64,000 nucleotides of DNA, taken from contig NZ_RBVY01000005.1 of the NCBI RefSeq assembly GCF_004000215.1, forward strand, positions 124,001 to 188,000. The letters are read 5' to 3'. The position numbers and the translations under genes are program-made. This DNA comes from Nitratireductor alexandrii (lineage in GTDB: Bacteria > Pseudomonadota > Alphaproteobacteria > Rhizobiales > Rhizobiaceae). Shown one piece after another: positions 1-8,030 of this stretch. Below the pieces are notes generated by a model. It had not been told where the DNA came from. It was given only the letters and a program-made list of their open reading frames with translations, and did not search any database. Positions within the stretch are counted from its first letter, which is position 1; each line of letters opens with the position of its first letter.

Positions 1-1307
1 CGATCGAGCAGTTCTGCCGCCGGCGTGTCGAAGCGCACCACGCCCGACGTGCCGGTAAACGCCATCGGCCGCTTGAGCATCTCGCCGCCGCCGATCACCG
101 CCACCGTTCGCCCCCGCGCCTGGCTGATTCGCAAAAAGGTGATCCGGCCCGGCTTGAGCGGAAACTGGTAGAGAAGCGGCATCCTGCGGTTGGTGTGGAT
201 GGTCGCCTGCGGCACGAAGTCCGGATCGGCCATCGACAGCGGCGCCTGGCCGCAATGCCACACAACGCCGCTATTGTCGGCGGCGTCGAGATCGACCAAA
301 TCGGTCAAGAAGGCAGGCGCGCCGGCGACCCGTTGCAAGAGCAGGCTCGACAAAGCGCCATAGACGTCGGCCTCGCAGGCGCACGGAACGCGCGCCTCGC
401 CCAGCATCGCCACCGGCCCGCACACCGCCCCGCCATACTCGGTGAAGGTTTCCGGCCAGCAGCGGATCGCAAACGCGTCATAGCCGTTTTCGGCGCGCAA
501 CCCGTCGAGCGCGACCTTGAGCCGATAGGAGCGGTCGAGCTGGTCCTGATCGACCGCCTCCAGCCCCTCAAGCACCGTTTCGGCCTGGGCCGCGACGCTC
601 TCGACGGCATTCCTGTCGGCCGCCACGGCACCGGCAAAAAGCCGCTCAAGCTCCAGCGCCTCGACATGCACGCCCGCCAGGGCGGCGATCTTCGCCTCGT
701 CATAGGCGCAGGTATCGAACCCGTCGGGATGCTTGCCGATCCGGCCGATGCGCGTCCCGCGCAGGCTGAGGGCGGCCTGCCGCCCGCGCGGATCGCCGCC
801 TGTCGCCGGCCGCACCGGCACCGGCCGCGCGATGCGCTCGCCCGCAAGCAGCGCGACCAGATCGCGGTCGATCTCTGTCGCCTGCGGATCGGCATAGAGA
901 TAACCGAAGGGACGCTGCGCCAGGCCGAGCGCGTGGGCGGCCAGGTTGAGCCCGCAAAACGCGTTCAGCCTCAGCCGTCCGCCGAGACGCGGCTCCGGCA
1001 CCGCCCAGATCGAAAACGGGCCGGAAAAAGCTTGCGCCGCCTCCGCCACCATGCCGGCATCGGTGAAGGTGACCTGCAGCACGAGCACCTGGTCGGGCTT
1101 GCTCGTCCGCAGTTCCGCGATCGCGGCGCGCGCCGCACCGGCGTCGAGCAGCAGCGACCGGGGGCCCGTCAGCTCGGCGCCGGTGCGCTCGAGCGCGGCC
1201 AGCATCGCCGCCAGTCTTTCTTCGGCGAACGGCACGTCGAAGGTCGGCCGCGCGAAGGGCAGGATCGCGATCTTGCCTTTGCCGGGCGCTTTGGCTTTGC
1301 TTCCCAT
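1..1307 (-). CDS. L-fucose/L-arabinose isomerase-family protein, C-terminus outside window; candidate sulfoquinovose isomerase
   Basis: The frame opens with ATG at 1307 and runs unbroken for 435 codons off the left edge, so the C-terminus is missing. The protein has the features of the FucI/AraA-like isomerase fold: a Trp-Pro-Glu segment, then CEADVYGALSS, then VWHCGQAP, which fit the Glu, Glu/Asp and His divalent-metal ligands that act in aldose-ketose isomerisation. It is probably cytoplasmic, as no signal peptide is seen. A small opposite-strand phosphatase gene separates it from the aldolase-kinase pair, which points the same way. A FucI-family isomerase of this kind converts sulfoquinovose to sulfofructose in the sulfo-EMP2 variant (recalled literature). 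That role here is inferred from the neighbours; the family assignment is firmer than the substrate. Confidence 0.75.
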   Translation of the reverse strand, partial: MGSKAKAPGKGKIAILPFARPTFDVPFAEERLAAMLAALERTGAELTGPRSLLLDAGAARAAIAELRTSKPDQVLVLQVTFTDAGMVAEAAQAFSGPFSIWAVPEPRLGGRLRLNAFCGLNLAAHALGLAQRPFGYLYADPQATEIDRDLVALLAGERIARPVPVRPATGGDPRGRQAALSLRGTRIGRIGKHPDGFDTCAYDEAKIAALAGVHVEALELERLFAGAVAADRNAVESVAAQAETVLEGLEAVDQDQLDRSYRLKVALDGLRAENGYDAFAIRCWPETFTEYGGAVCGPVAMLGEARVPCACEADVYGALSSLLLQRVAGAPAFLTDLVDLDAADNSGVVWHCGQAPLSMADPDFVPQATIHTNRRMPLLYQFPLKPGRITFLRISQARGRTVAVIGGGEMLKRPMAFTGTSGVVRFDTPAAELLD

Positions 1308-1352
1308 CCCTTATCCCTATATCCAGTGTTCGGCGGTCCGACAGGAAGGCGC

Positions 1353-1907
1353 ATGATCCGGATACTCATCACCCTCGCACTGATTTCCCTCACCTTGCCG
1401 GCCCAGGCGACGGAAGCCGGCTGGGCGCTGCTGCGCGGCGGCGGCCATGTCGTGCTGATGCGCCATGCCTATGCGCTGGGCACGGTCGAGCCGCCCAATT
1501 TCGACATCGAGAAATGCGGCACCCAGCGCAACCTGTCCGAACGCGGCCGCCACCAGGCCCGGCGCATCGGTTCGCTGATCGCCGCGCGCGGCGCGCCAGT
1601 GGAGCGCGTCCTGTCGAGCCGGCTTTGCCGCGCCCTGGAAACGGCGCGCCTCGCCTTCGGCGCCGGCGCGGTGGAAGCCTTCGCCCCGCTCGACCCGCCC
1701 GGCGAGGACGAGACCGCCAACGCCGAAGCCCTGGCCGCGACGATCGAGGCGGTGCATGGATATTCCGGTTCCGGCAACATGGTCATGGTCGCCGACCTTC
1801 CCGCCATCAAGGCGCTGACCGGGCGCAAGACGCGCGAGGGCGAGGCGCTGATCGTCGCGCCCGCCGAGAACGGCCTGGTGGTGCTCGGCCGCATCGTCTT
1901 CAACTGA
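1353..1907 (+). CDS. Histidine phosphatase family protein, secreted
   Basis: The ATG at 1353 gives a 184-residue protein starting with a hydrophobic signal peptide ending near QATEA (residues 1-20). The histidine phosphatase signature appears as LMRHA, followed by a Cys-containing loop and the NLSERGRHQARRIG segment typical of the branch 1 fold; a second basic patch, SSRLCRALETARLA, follows. Such proteins transfer phosphate through the motif His. Export to the periplasm is inferred from the signal peptide. The gene lies between the convergent aldolase and divergent isomerase genes, on the opposite strand from both, so it is probably not part of the sugar pathway. A much longer frame through the same ATG (from 195) is an antisense shadow of the isomerase. 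The substrate is unknown. Confidence 0.75.
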   Translation: MIRILITLALISLTLPAQATEAGWALLRGGGHVVLMRHAYALGTVEPPNFDIEKCGTQRNLSERGRHQARRIGSLIAARGAPVERVLSSRLCRALETARLAFGAGAVEAFAPLDPPGEDETANAEALAATIEAVHGYSGSGNMVMVADLPAIKALTGRKTREGEALIVAPAENGLVVLGRIVFN

Positions 1908-1921
1908 CGGAAACCGGATCG

Positions 1922-2968
1922 TCACACCATCTCTCCGTAACCGTTCCGGAAACTGGAATCGGCGGGGCAGAACCGCGCCCCGGCCGCGCCATAGGCCGGA
2001 TGAAGGGTCCAGGGTTTCGCCTCCGCATCGGTCAACGCGTTCAAACTGCGCATATAGGCCGCCGCGTCGGTTTCCAGCGCGCCGCGCATGCGCCCCCAGT
2101 CGGGGAAATGCGAAAACGCCTCCAGCCAGATCGCCCGGCCAGCGAGATATCCCGACGCGCCGGCACGAAAGGCGTGGGTCAGGATATTGCGAAACGCCTC
2201 CTTGCCCGCCCCCGCCGACAGCATCACCCACGGCCGCCCCGCAAGCCGGCCCATCTCGTCGAACAGGGTTTGCACGGCGGCAGCGCCTTCGCCGTCGACA
2301 CCCGGCACGTCGTCGGCATTGACCGGGCTTTCGAGCTTGAACAGGTCGACCCCATAGTCGGCTCCGGCGAAGGTTTCGACCGATTTCAGCACATCGTCGG
2401 CCTTCTTGCCCTTGAGCTCGACATAGTCGCGCGTCTGATGCGCGTCGGCCGCCAGCGGGTAGACCAGAAGCTCGAAAACGAACGGGATATCAAAGCGCTG
2501 GCAGGCTTCCCCGATTCGTTTTGTGAAGTCGCGCTGCTGCGCGCACACGGCAGTGCCGGCGTCCGGCCGGTACCAGGCCAAAACCTTGACCGCATCCGCG
2601 CCCATGCGCTTGATCTTGCCCACTGACCAGTTGTCGATCTCCTGCGACACCCGCCCCTGCCCGGTCTCGCGGAAAACGGAATCCTCGAGCGTGACCACCA
2701 GCCCCTTTTGCGGCGACAGCAAGCGAAGGCCGCGCGGAACGGCATAATGCGGGTCGAGCAGCATCGCCGAGGATTCGGCCTGCAGGGTTTCGATCAGCAG
2801 CGCCTTGAAGCCGGCGACGTCGTCGTAGGGCGCCTCGTCGAGGCCGTAATGCGCCGCGATCGGCGCCTTGATCGGCGGCCGCTGATCGACCGCCGTCATC
2901 TTGAAACGGCCGCCGGCATCGGCCAGCCGGCGCATGCCCCACAATTTTCCCGGCGAAAGCTCGATCAT
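1922..2968 (-). CDS. LacD/YihT-like class I aldolase, candidate sulfofructose-1-phosphate aldolase
   Basis: This 348-residue protein belongs to the tagatose-1,6-bisphosphate/sulfofructose-phosphate aldolase family. An N-terminal AVDQR strand, a KVLAWYRPD strand, the DLFKLESP strand carrying the probable Schiff-base Lys (Lys211), and GASGYLAGRAIW with the phosphate-binding Gly-Arg (Arg278) match E. coli YihT in order. The expected reaction is cleavage of sulfofructose 1-phosphate to DHAP and sulfolactaldehyde. Its ATG overlaps the kinase stop as ATGA, so the two are translationally coupled. It is about 55 residues longer than YihT, with extra sequence mainly at the C-terminus and around residues 80-110. 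An ordinary tagatose-bisphosphate aldolase is the alternative; the YihV-like partner argues for the sulfosugar. Confidence 0.75.
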   Translation of the reverse strand: MIELSPGKLWGMRRLADAGGRFKMTAVDQRPPIKAPIAAHYGLDEAPYDDVAGFKALLIETLQAESSAMLLDPHYAVPRGLRLLSPQKGLVVTLEDSVFRETGQGRVSQEIDNWSVGKIKRMGADAVKVLAWYRPDAGTAVCAQQRDFTKRIGEACQRFDIPFVFELLVYPLAADAHQTRDYVELKGKKADDVLKSVETFAGADYGVDLFKLESPVNADDVPGVDGEGAAAVQTLFDEMGRLAGRPWVMLSAGAGKEAFRNILTHAFRAGASGYLAGRAIWLEAFSHFPDWGRMRGALETDAAAYMRSLNALTDAEAKPWTLHPAYGAAGARFCPADSSFRNGYGEMV

Positions 2969-3861
2969 GCCGCTGCCCTCAAAAACCTGTCCGTCTCGGT
3001 GCGGTCCGGCGTTGCCTTGCGGCCGCCGAAACCGGTGCACTTGATCGCCGCCACCGCGTTGGCGAAGCGGATCGCGTCTGCTTCGGCCTGGCCTTCGCCG
3101 AGCGCCAGCGCAAAGGCGCCGTGCCAGACGTCGCCGGCGCCGAGCGTGTCGACGATATCGACCGCGAAGGCGGGCACCCGTCCGCCCGACGCGTCGTCGA
3201 GAAAAACCACGCCCTTGGCGCCGTTGGTGTAGCAGACCCAGGCGCCGGTTTCCGCGCGCGCCGCCGCCAGGGCCCGGTCGAGATCGTCCACGCCGGCGAA
3301 ATCGCGCAATCCCTGCGCCGAAAAGGCGATGTGGGATGCCTGCTCCAGCGCCTGCTCGGCGTCTCGCACCGGCGCCTCCGCGTCCAGAATGCCGGGCACG
3401 CCGAGGCGGCGCGCCGCCTTCATGGCGCTGGCAGCCCCCTGCGGCCAGCGTGTGTCGGCCAGGATCGCATCGACATCGTGCGGAATCTCCGCGTCCAGCC
3501 AGCCGGCATCGAAGCTGAGCGCCATATCGCGAAAATTGACGATCTGGCGCTCGCCGGCCGCATCGACGAACACCGAGGAAAACGACGAACGGCCCTTTTC
3601 CAGCCGGCGCACCCGGGCGCAATCGACCCCCTCCGCCTCGAGGTCCTCGACGATCATGGCGCCGATCGGATCCCGCCCGACACGGGCGCACAGCAGCGCC
3701 TCGCCGCCCAGCCGCGCGACGGCCACCGCCGCGTTGGCCGCGCAGCCGCCGCCGACGATCGCCGCATCGCGGGCGCGGTATTTTTCGGCCCTTCGCGGCA
3801 TCTCGTCGATCGACATCACGATGTCGACCACGGCGACGCCGGCAAGCAGTATTTTCGTCAT
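2965..3861 (-). CDS. PfkB-family kinase closely resembling sulfofructose kinase YihV
   Basis: This 298-residue ribokinase-fold kinase aligns to remembered E. coli YihV without gaps over at least the first 140 residues. Shared stretches include the GGGxAAxAAVAxARLG segment, GERxIxN, LADxRW and DxxGAGDVxHGA. Lys27, Asn109 and Arg138, which I recall as sulfonate contacts in YihV, fall at the same positions, and the catalytic Asp244 of GAGD is also in register. The expected role is ATP-dependent phosphorylation of 6-deoxy-6-sulfofructose on C1 in the cytoplasm. The ATG at 3861 follows a weak ribosome site. The gene is first in a two-gene operon with the aldolase, behind a dyad at 3912-3927. A generic sugar kinase is possible, but the conserved pocket makes the sulfosugar reading likely. 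Confidence 0.82.
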   Translation of the reverse strand: MTKILLAGVAVVDIVMSIDEMPRRAEKYRARDAAIVGGGCAANAAVAVARLGGEALLCARVGRDPIGAMIVEDLEAEGVDCARVRRLEKGRSSFSSVFVDAAGERQIVNFRDMALSFDAGWLDAEIPHDVDAILADTRWPQGAASAMKAARRLGVPGILDAEAPVRDAEQALEQASHIAFSAQGLRDFAGVDDLDRALAAARAETGAWVCYTNGAKGVVFLDDASGGRVPAFAVDIVDTLGAGDVWHGAFALALGEGQAEADAIRFANAVAAIKCTGFGGRKATPDRTETDRFLRAAA

Positions 3862-3911
3862 GGCGACCGGCTCTCAGGAGTCACGCGGCTGATATTCTGG
3901 CCAACCTATCA

Positions 3912-3927
3912 AGTCTTATATAAGATA
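3912..3927. promoter_or_regulatory. Dyad operator upstream of the sulfosugar kinase-aldolase operon
   Basis: The sequence AGTCTTATATAAGATA contains the perfect 12-bp palindrome TCTTATATAAGA at 3914-3925, centred about 58 bases before the kinase start. It shares 13 of 16 bases with the dyad before soeA at 37716. Short AT-rich dyads of this kind are typical operators of GntR-family repressors (family knowledge). No regulator gene for it is seen in the window. The rest of the 265-bp kinase-acpXL intergenic region shows no gene. Confidence 0.6.
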
Positions 3928-4126
3928 CAAGAATAAGCTTGCAAAAAAAGCCGCGCGGCCGGCGTCCCGTCTGGGCCGCGCCGGCGACCCTTTGACGCCA
4001 CCCGAGGCCATAAGCGCGCCCGCAGCCCCCGTCACGCCTCGCGACGGGCAATTCGCCCTTTCCCTGAGGGCAAAAACGGACTAGACACCGCGACCGACCA
4101 TTTCGAGAATTCCCAAGGAAAAAACC

Positions 4127-4405
4127 GTGCCCTCCACGTTCGACAGAGTTGCCGACATTATCGCGGAGACCAGCGAGATCGACCGCGACACCATCACCGC
4201 CGAGAGCCACACGATCGACGATCTCGGCATCGACAGCCTCGACTTCCTCGACATCGTGTTCGCGATCGACAAGGAATTCGGCATCAAGATCCCGCTCGAG
4301 AAGTGGACGCAGGAGGTCAATGACGGCAAGGTTCCCACCGAGGAATATTTTGTCATGAAGAACCTGTGCGCCAAGATCGACGCGCTGGTCGCGGCCAAGG
4401 CCTGA
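4127..4405 (+). CDS. acpXL: Acyl carrier protein AcpXL for very-long-chain fatty acid transfer to lipid A
   Basis: This 92-residue acidic protein starts at GTG 4127, eight bases after an AAGGA site. It carries the phosphopantetheine attachment Ser in GIDSLDFLD and has the long C-terminal tail that sets AcpXL apart from the 78-residue housekeeping AcpP. In rhizobia AcpXL carries the 27-hydroxyoctacosanoyl or similar chain that LpxXL places on lipid A (established). The downstream ketosynthases, dehydrogenase and acyltransferase confirm the assignment. A fabZXL dehydratase gene, which normally follows acpXL in rhizobia, is absent here; the next gene begins 48 bases later. The protein acts in the cytoplasm. 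Confidence 0.93.
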   Translation: MPSTFDRVADIIAETSEIDRDTITAESHTIDDLGIDSLDFLDIVFAIDKEFGIKIPLEKWTQEVNDGKVPTEEYFVMKNLCAKIDALVAAKA

Positions 4406-4453
4406 CCGGCCGTCACGCGCGCGCAAACACGTGACAAGAGACGCGACAGCGGC

Positions 4454-5629
4454 ATGAGCGACCAGGACGTCGTCATCACCGGCATCGGCATCGTCTCCTG
4501 CCTGGGCGTGGGCAGGCAGGCGCACTGGGATGCGCTGACCGCCGACAGCCCGGCGCCGGTCGTCGATGCCGAGCGTTTCAGCCCCTACAGCGTCCATCCG
4601 TTGCCCGAAATCGACTGGAGCGCGCAGATTCCGCGGCGCGGCGACCAGCGCCAGATGGAGACGTGGCAGCGGCTGGGCACCTACGCGGCCGGCCTCGCAC
4701 TCGACGACGCCGCCCTCAAGGGCGACGAGGCCCTGTGCGCGACGATGGACATGATCGTGGCCGCCGGCGGCGGCGAGCGCGACCTGGCCGTCGACACCGC
4801 GATCCTGGACGCGTCTCTGACGCGCGACGATCAAGACGTTCTGTTGAACGAGAAGCTGACGACGGAGCTCCGTCCGACACTGTTTCTGGCCCAGCTTTCC
4901 AATCTCCTGGCCGGCAACATCTCGATCGTGCACAAGGTCACCGGCTCCTCGCGCACCTTCATGGGCGAGGAAGGCGCCGGCATTTCGGCGCTGGAGACGG
5001 CCGTCGCCCGCATCCGCTCCGGCCAGTCGAGCCATCTCCTGGTCGGCGCTGCCTTCCAGAGCGAGCATCCCGACTATCTGTTGAGCTACGAGCTGGACGG
5101 TCTTTTGCACCGGCACGGCTGGACGCCGGTATGGGCGCGCGGCGACCAGGGCGGCATCATCACCGGGTCGGGTGCGGCCTTCCTGGTGCTGGAAACGCGC
5201 GCGCACGCTCAACAACGCGGCCGCAAGGCCTATGCCAGGATCGGCCAGATCGTCTCGGAAGGAAGCCGCCGCACGCCGGAAAGCTTCTGCGACAGGATCG
5301 ACGCTCTTGTGGAGACCGCGTCGAACGGCATCACCCCGGCTTTCGCAGTCTCTGGCGCGTCCGGCCTCGCAATGGCGACCGCAGCCGAAAAGGCCGCGCT
5401 TGCCGGTCGCGGACTGGCCGCGCGCGGCTTTTCCTCCCTGACCGGCCATCTGAAGGAAGCCCAGTTTCCCTTCGCCGTCGCGCTCGCCGCCCTGGCGGTG
5501 GAAAAGGCCCACGCCTTTGCCCCCTTCGATCCCGAAAGCGAAACGGCGGCCGCGGCCGGCGGCGCCGTGATCGCGACGACGATCGGCTATCGCCGGGGCG
5601 AAGGCGCGGCCTTGATCGAACCGGCCTGA
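4454..5629 (+). CDS. fabF2XL: Ketosynthase-like protein lacking the catalytic Cys (FabF2XL type)
   Basis: This 391-residue protein has the beta-ketoacyl-ACP synthase fold: an N-terminal VVITGIGIVSCLG strand and a C-terminal GHLKEAQ segment matching the second active-site His. The nucleophilic Cys is missing. Aligning the helix that ends in RSGQ with its neighbour FabF1XL puts Glu173 at the Cys position, and the NAHGTST loop with the first His is replaced by an AVSGASG stretch. It therefore probably does not condense by itself. It resembles chain-length-factor partners of type II polyketide synthases, where the Cys is Gln, and may pair with FabF1XL to set very long chain length. The pairing is inference; family membership and residue loss are read directly. 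Confidence 0.85.
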   Translation: MSDQDVVITGIGIVSCLGVGRQAHWDALTADSPAPVVDAERFSPYSVHPLPEIDWSAQIPRRGDQRQMETWQRLGTYAAGLALDDAALKGDEALCATMDMIVAAGGGERDLAVDTAILDASLTRDDQDVLLNEKLTTELRPTLFLAQLSNLLAGNISIVHKVTGSSRTFMGEEGAGISALETAVARIRSGQSSHLLVGAAFQSEHPDYLLSYELDGLLHRHGWTPVWARGDQGGIITGSGAAFLVLETRAHAQQRGRKAYARIGQIVSEGSRRTPESFCDRIDALVETASNGITPAFAVSGASGLAMATAAEKAALAGRGLAARGFSSLTGHLKEAQFPFAVALAALAVEKAHAFAPFDPESETAAAAGGAVIATTIGYRRGEGAALIEPA

Positions 5630-5663
5630 CTGCCGCGGCCGGCGGCACGGTGTGGAGCACGAG

Positions 5664-6932
5664 ATGAGCAAGAGCGATCGTTTTGGCAGGCGCACCGTCG
5701 CGGTGACCGGGATCGGCGTCGTGACGGCGCTGGGGGTGGGCAAGCGCGAGAACTGGCAGGCGCTGACCGCCGGTCGCTCCGGCATCCACGCCATCACGCG
5801 CTTTCCCGTCGACCAGCTTTCCACGCGCATTTCCGGCATGGTCGACTTCCTGCCGTCCAGCTCCAGGGGCGCGACGGCGCTGACCGACGAACTGGCCGAG
5901 ACCGCCGGCCGCGAAGCCCTCGGCGAAGCCGGTCTCGACACCGATCTGGGCGGCCCCCTGTTTCTCGCCGCGCCGCCGGTCGAACTCGACTGGCACGAAC
6001 GGTTCGCGCTTTACCGCCAGGGCCCCGAACAGGAAGAGGGCTATCGGCGCTTGCTGGCCGTCGCCCGCGACGGGCTCCGCCCCGACGCCTACGGCCAGAC
6101 CCAGTTCGGCATGATCGCCGAGCGGCTCGTCGAGCTGTTCGGCGCGCGCGGCCTGCCTGTCACGCTGTCGACGGCCTGCGCCTCCGGCGCCACGGCGATC
6201 CAGCTTGGCGTGGAGGCGATCCGGCGCGGCCAATGCGACCGGGCGCTGGCGATCGGCGCCGACGGCTCGGCGACCGCCGAGGCGCTGATCCGCTTTTCGC
6301 TCCTGTCGGCGCTATCGACCCAGAACGAGCCGCCCGAAAAGGCCTCCAAGCCGTTTTCCAAGGACCGCGACGGGTTCGTGATCTCCGAGGGGTCGGCGGC
6401 CCTGGTGCTGGAATCGCTCGAAAGCGCGCAGGCCCGCGGCGCCGAGGTTCTGGGCGTGATCCGCGGCTGCGGCGAAAAGGCCGACGATTTTCACCGTACC
6501 CGCTCCAAGCCGGACGGCTCGCCGGCGATCGCGGCCGTGCGCGCGGCCCTGGCCGATGCCGGCATGGCGGCCGATGAGGTCGCTTACATCAACGCCCACG
6601 GCACCTCCACGCCCGAAAACGACAAGATGGAACACCTGTCGCTGTCGACGGTTTTCGGCGAGCGCATGCGCGAAATCCCGATCTCGTCCAACAAATCGAT
6701 GATCGGCCACACGCTGTCGGCCGCCGGCGCGATCGAGGCCGCCTTTTCGCTGCTGACCATGCGCGAGGGCGTGATCCCGCCGACGATCAACTACGACACG
6801 CCCGACCCCGCCATCGAGCTCGATGTCGTGCCCAACACCAAGCGTCATGCCGACGTGGCGAGCACCTTGTCGAACTCGTTCGGCTTCGGCGGCCAGAACG
6901 CCTGCCTTGTCATGGGCCGCGAACCGGTCTAA
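5664..6932 (+). CDS. fabF1XL: Beta-ketoacyl-ACP synthase II, FabF1XL
   Basis: This 422-residue condensing enzyme has the complete Cys-His-His triad: Cys172 in STACASG, a His in NAHGTSTPEND and a His in SNKSMIGHTLSAAG. It extends acyl chains on AcpXL by two carbons per cycle. I place the start at ATG 5664, six bases after a GGAG site; a GTG at 5652 in the same frame lies before that site and is less likely. It begins 34 bases after the Cys-less ketosynthase gene, and the two probably form a complex. The following dehydrogenase gene starts 31 bases downstream, so transcription is probably continuous. Confidence 0.92.
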   Translation: MSKSDRFGRRTVAVTGIGVVTALGVGKRENWQALTAGRSGIHAITRFPVDQLSTRISGMVDFLPSSSRGATALTDELAETAGREALGEAGLDTDLGGPLFLAAPPVELDWHERFALYRQGPEQEEGYRRLLAVARDGLRPDAYGQTQFGMIAERLVELFGARGLPVTLSTACASGATAIQLGVEAIRRGQCDRALAIGADGSATAEALIRFSLLSALSTQNEPPEKASKPFSKDRDGFVISEGSAALVLESLESAQARGAEVLGVIRGCGEKADDFHRTRSKPDGSPAIAAVRAALADAGMAADEVAYINAHGTSTPENDKMEHLSLSTVFGERMREIPISSNKSMIGHTLSAAGAIEAAFSLLTMREGVIPPTINYDTPDPAIELDVVPNTKRHADVASTLSNSFGFGGQNACLVMGREPV

Positions 6933-6963
6933 GCGGACGCCCTTTACCGAGGATCCGCCGCCC

Positions 6964-7992
6964 ATGCGCGCATTGCAACTCGTCGAGGACCGCAGGCTCG
7001 AACAGGTGGACCTGCCGCCGCCGCCCCCGCCCGGCCCGGGCGAGGTGACGGTGGCGATCCGCGTCGTCGCGCTCAACCATATCGACGTGTGGGGCTGGCG
7101 CGGCATGGCCTTCGCCAAGCGCAAGATGCCACTGGTGATCGGTGCCGAAGCCTCCGGCGTGGTCGAAACGCCCGGCGCCGGCGTCGGCCATCTGGCGCCC
7201 GGCCAGCTCGTCTCGATCTACGGCGCGCGCACCTGCGGGCTCTGCCGCCCCTGCCGCGAAGGCCGCGACAATCTGTGCGAGCACGTTTCGGGCGTGCACG
7301 GCTTCCACCTCGACGGCTTCGCCCAGGAGCGCATCAACCTGCCGGCGCGGCTACTCGTGCCGGCACCGCCCGGCGTCGACGATGTTGGCGCGGCGGTCGC
7401 CCCGGTCACCTTCGGCACGGTCGAGCACATGCTGTTCGACAATGCCCGGCTCGAGCCCGGCGAAACGATCCTGGTCCAGGCCGGCGGCTCGGGCATCGGC
7501 TCGGCCGCGATCCAGCTCGCCAGGAAGATGGGCTGCACCGTCATCACCACGGTCGGATCCGACGACAAGGCCGAAAAGGCCCGGGCGCTCGGCGCCGATC
7601 ACGTCATCAACTACCGCGAGGACCGTTTCGAGGGCGTGGTGCGCAAGCTGACGCGCAAGAAGGGCGTCGACGTCGTCTTCGAGCATGTCGGCGCCGACAC
7701 CTGGGCCGGCTCGATGCTGTGTCTGAAGCGCGGCGGCCGGCTCGTCACCTGCGGCTCGACCTCGGGCGTGTCGACCAGCATGAATTTGATGCAGCTCTTC
7801 CAGCAGCAATTGAAGATATTCGGCTCGTTCGGCTGCCGGATGGAGAACATGGCCGACGCCATGCAGAAAATGGCCGCCGGCCATGTCGCGCCGGTGATCG
7901 ACACCGAGGTCGGCTTCGACGGCATCGCCACCGCGCTGGCGCGCATGGAAGGCCGCGACGTCTTCGGCAAGATCATCCTGCGCGTGGCGTAG
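6964..7992 (+). CDS. Zinc-type MDR oxidoreductase of the AcpXL cluster
   Basis: This 342-residue protein belongs to the medium-chain dehydrogenase/reductase family. It has the GroES-like N-terminal domain, a four-Cys structural zinc loop around residues 88-105 (CGLCRPCREGRDNLCEH) and a Rossmann domain with the GGSGIGSAAIQLA motif near residue 180. In rhizobia the gene in this place (adh2XL) is needed for the very-long-chain lipid A acyl group, probably as a reductase of the fatty acid cycle; the exact step is not settled. The ATG at 6964 follows a GAGGA site. It lies between fabF1XL and lpxXL on the same strand. Confidence 0.88.
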   Translation: MRALQLVEDRRLEQVDLPPPPPPGPGEVTVAIRVVALNHIDVWGWRGMAFAKRKMPLVIGAEASGVVETPGAGVGHLAPGQLVSIYGARTCGLCRPCREGRDNLCEHVSGVHGFHLDGFAQERINLPARLLVPAPPGVDDVGAAVAPVTFGTVEHMLFDNARLEPGETILVQAGGSGIGSAAIQLARKMGCTVITTVGSDDKAEKARALGADHVINYREDRFEGVVRKLTRKKGVDVVFEHVGADTWAGSMLCLKRGGRLVTCGSTSGVSTSMNLMQLFQQQLKIFGSFGCRMENMADAMQKMAAGHVAPVIDTEVGFDGIATALARMEGRDVFGKIILRVA

Positions 7993-8030
7993 AGCGCCAT
8001 GCCTGGCAGCGAGCCCTCCGGGACGGCACG

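Noticed and set aside
195-1907. A 570-codon plus-strand frame
   Set aside because: Its first 386 codons are antisense to the isomerase gene, rich in Arg and low-complexity. Only the part from 1353 is a real phosphatase.
1922-3691. A possible kinase-aldolase fusion in one 589-codon frame
   Set aside because: The upstream half is out of frame with the kinase and lacks family motifs; the overlap is an ordinary ATGA junction.
4055-4071. A GCCCT/AGGGC hairpin as a terminator before acpXL
   Set aside because: A five-base stem without a proper T run on either strand; too weak.
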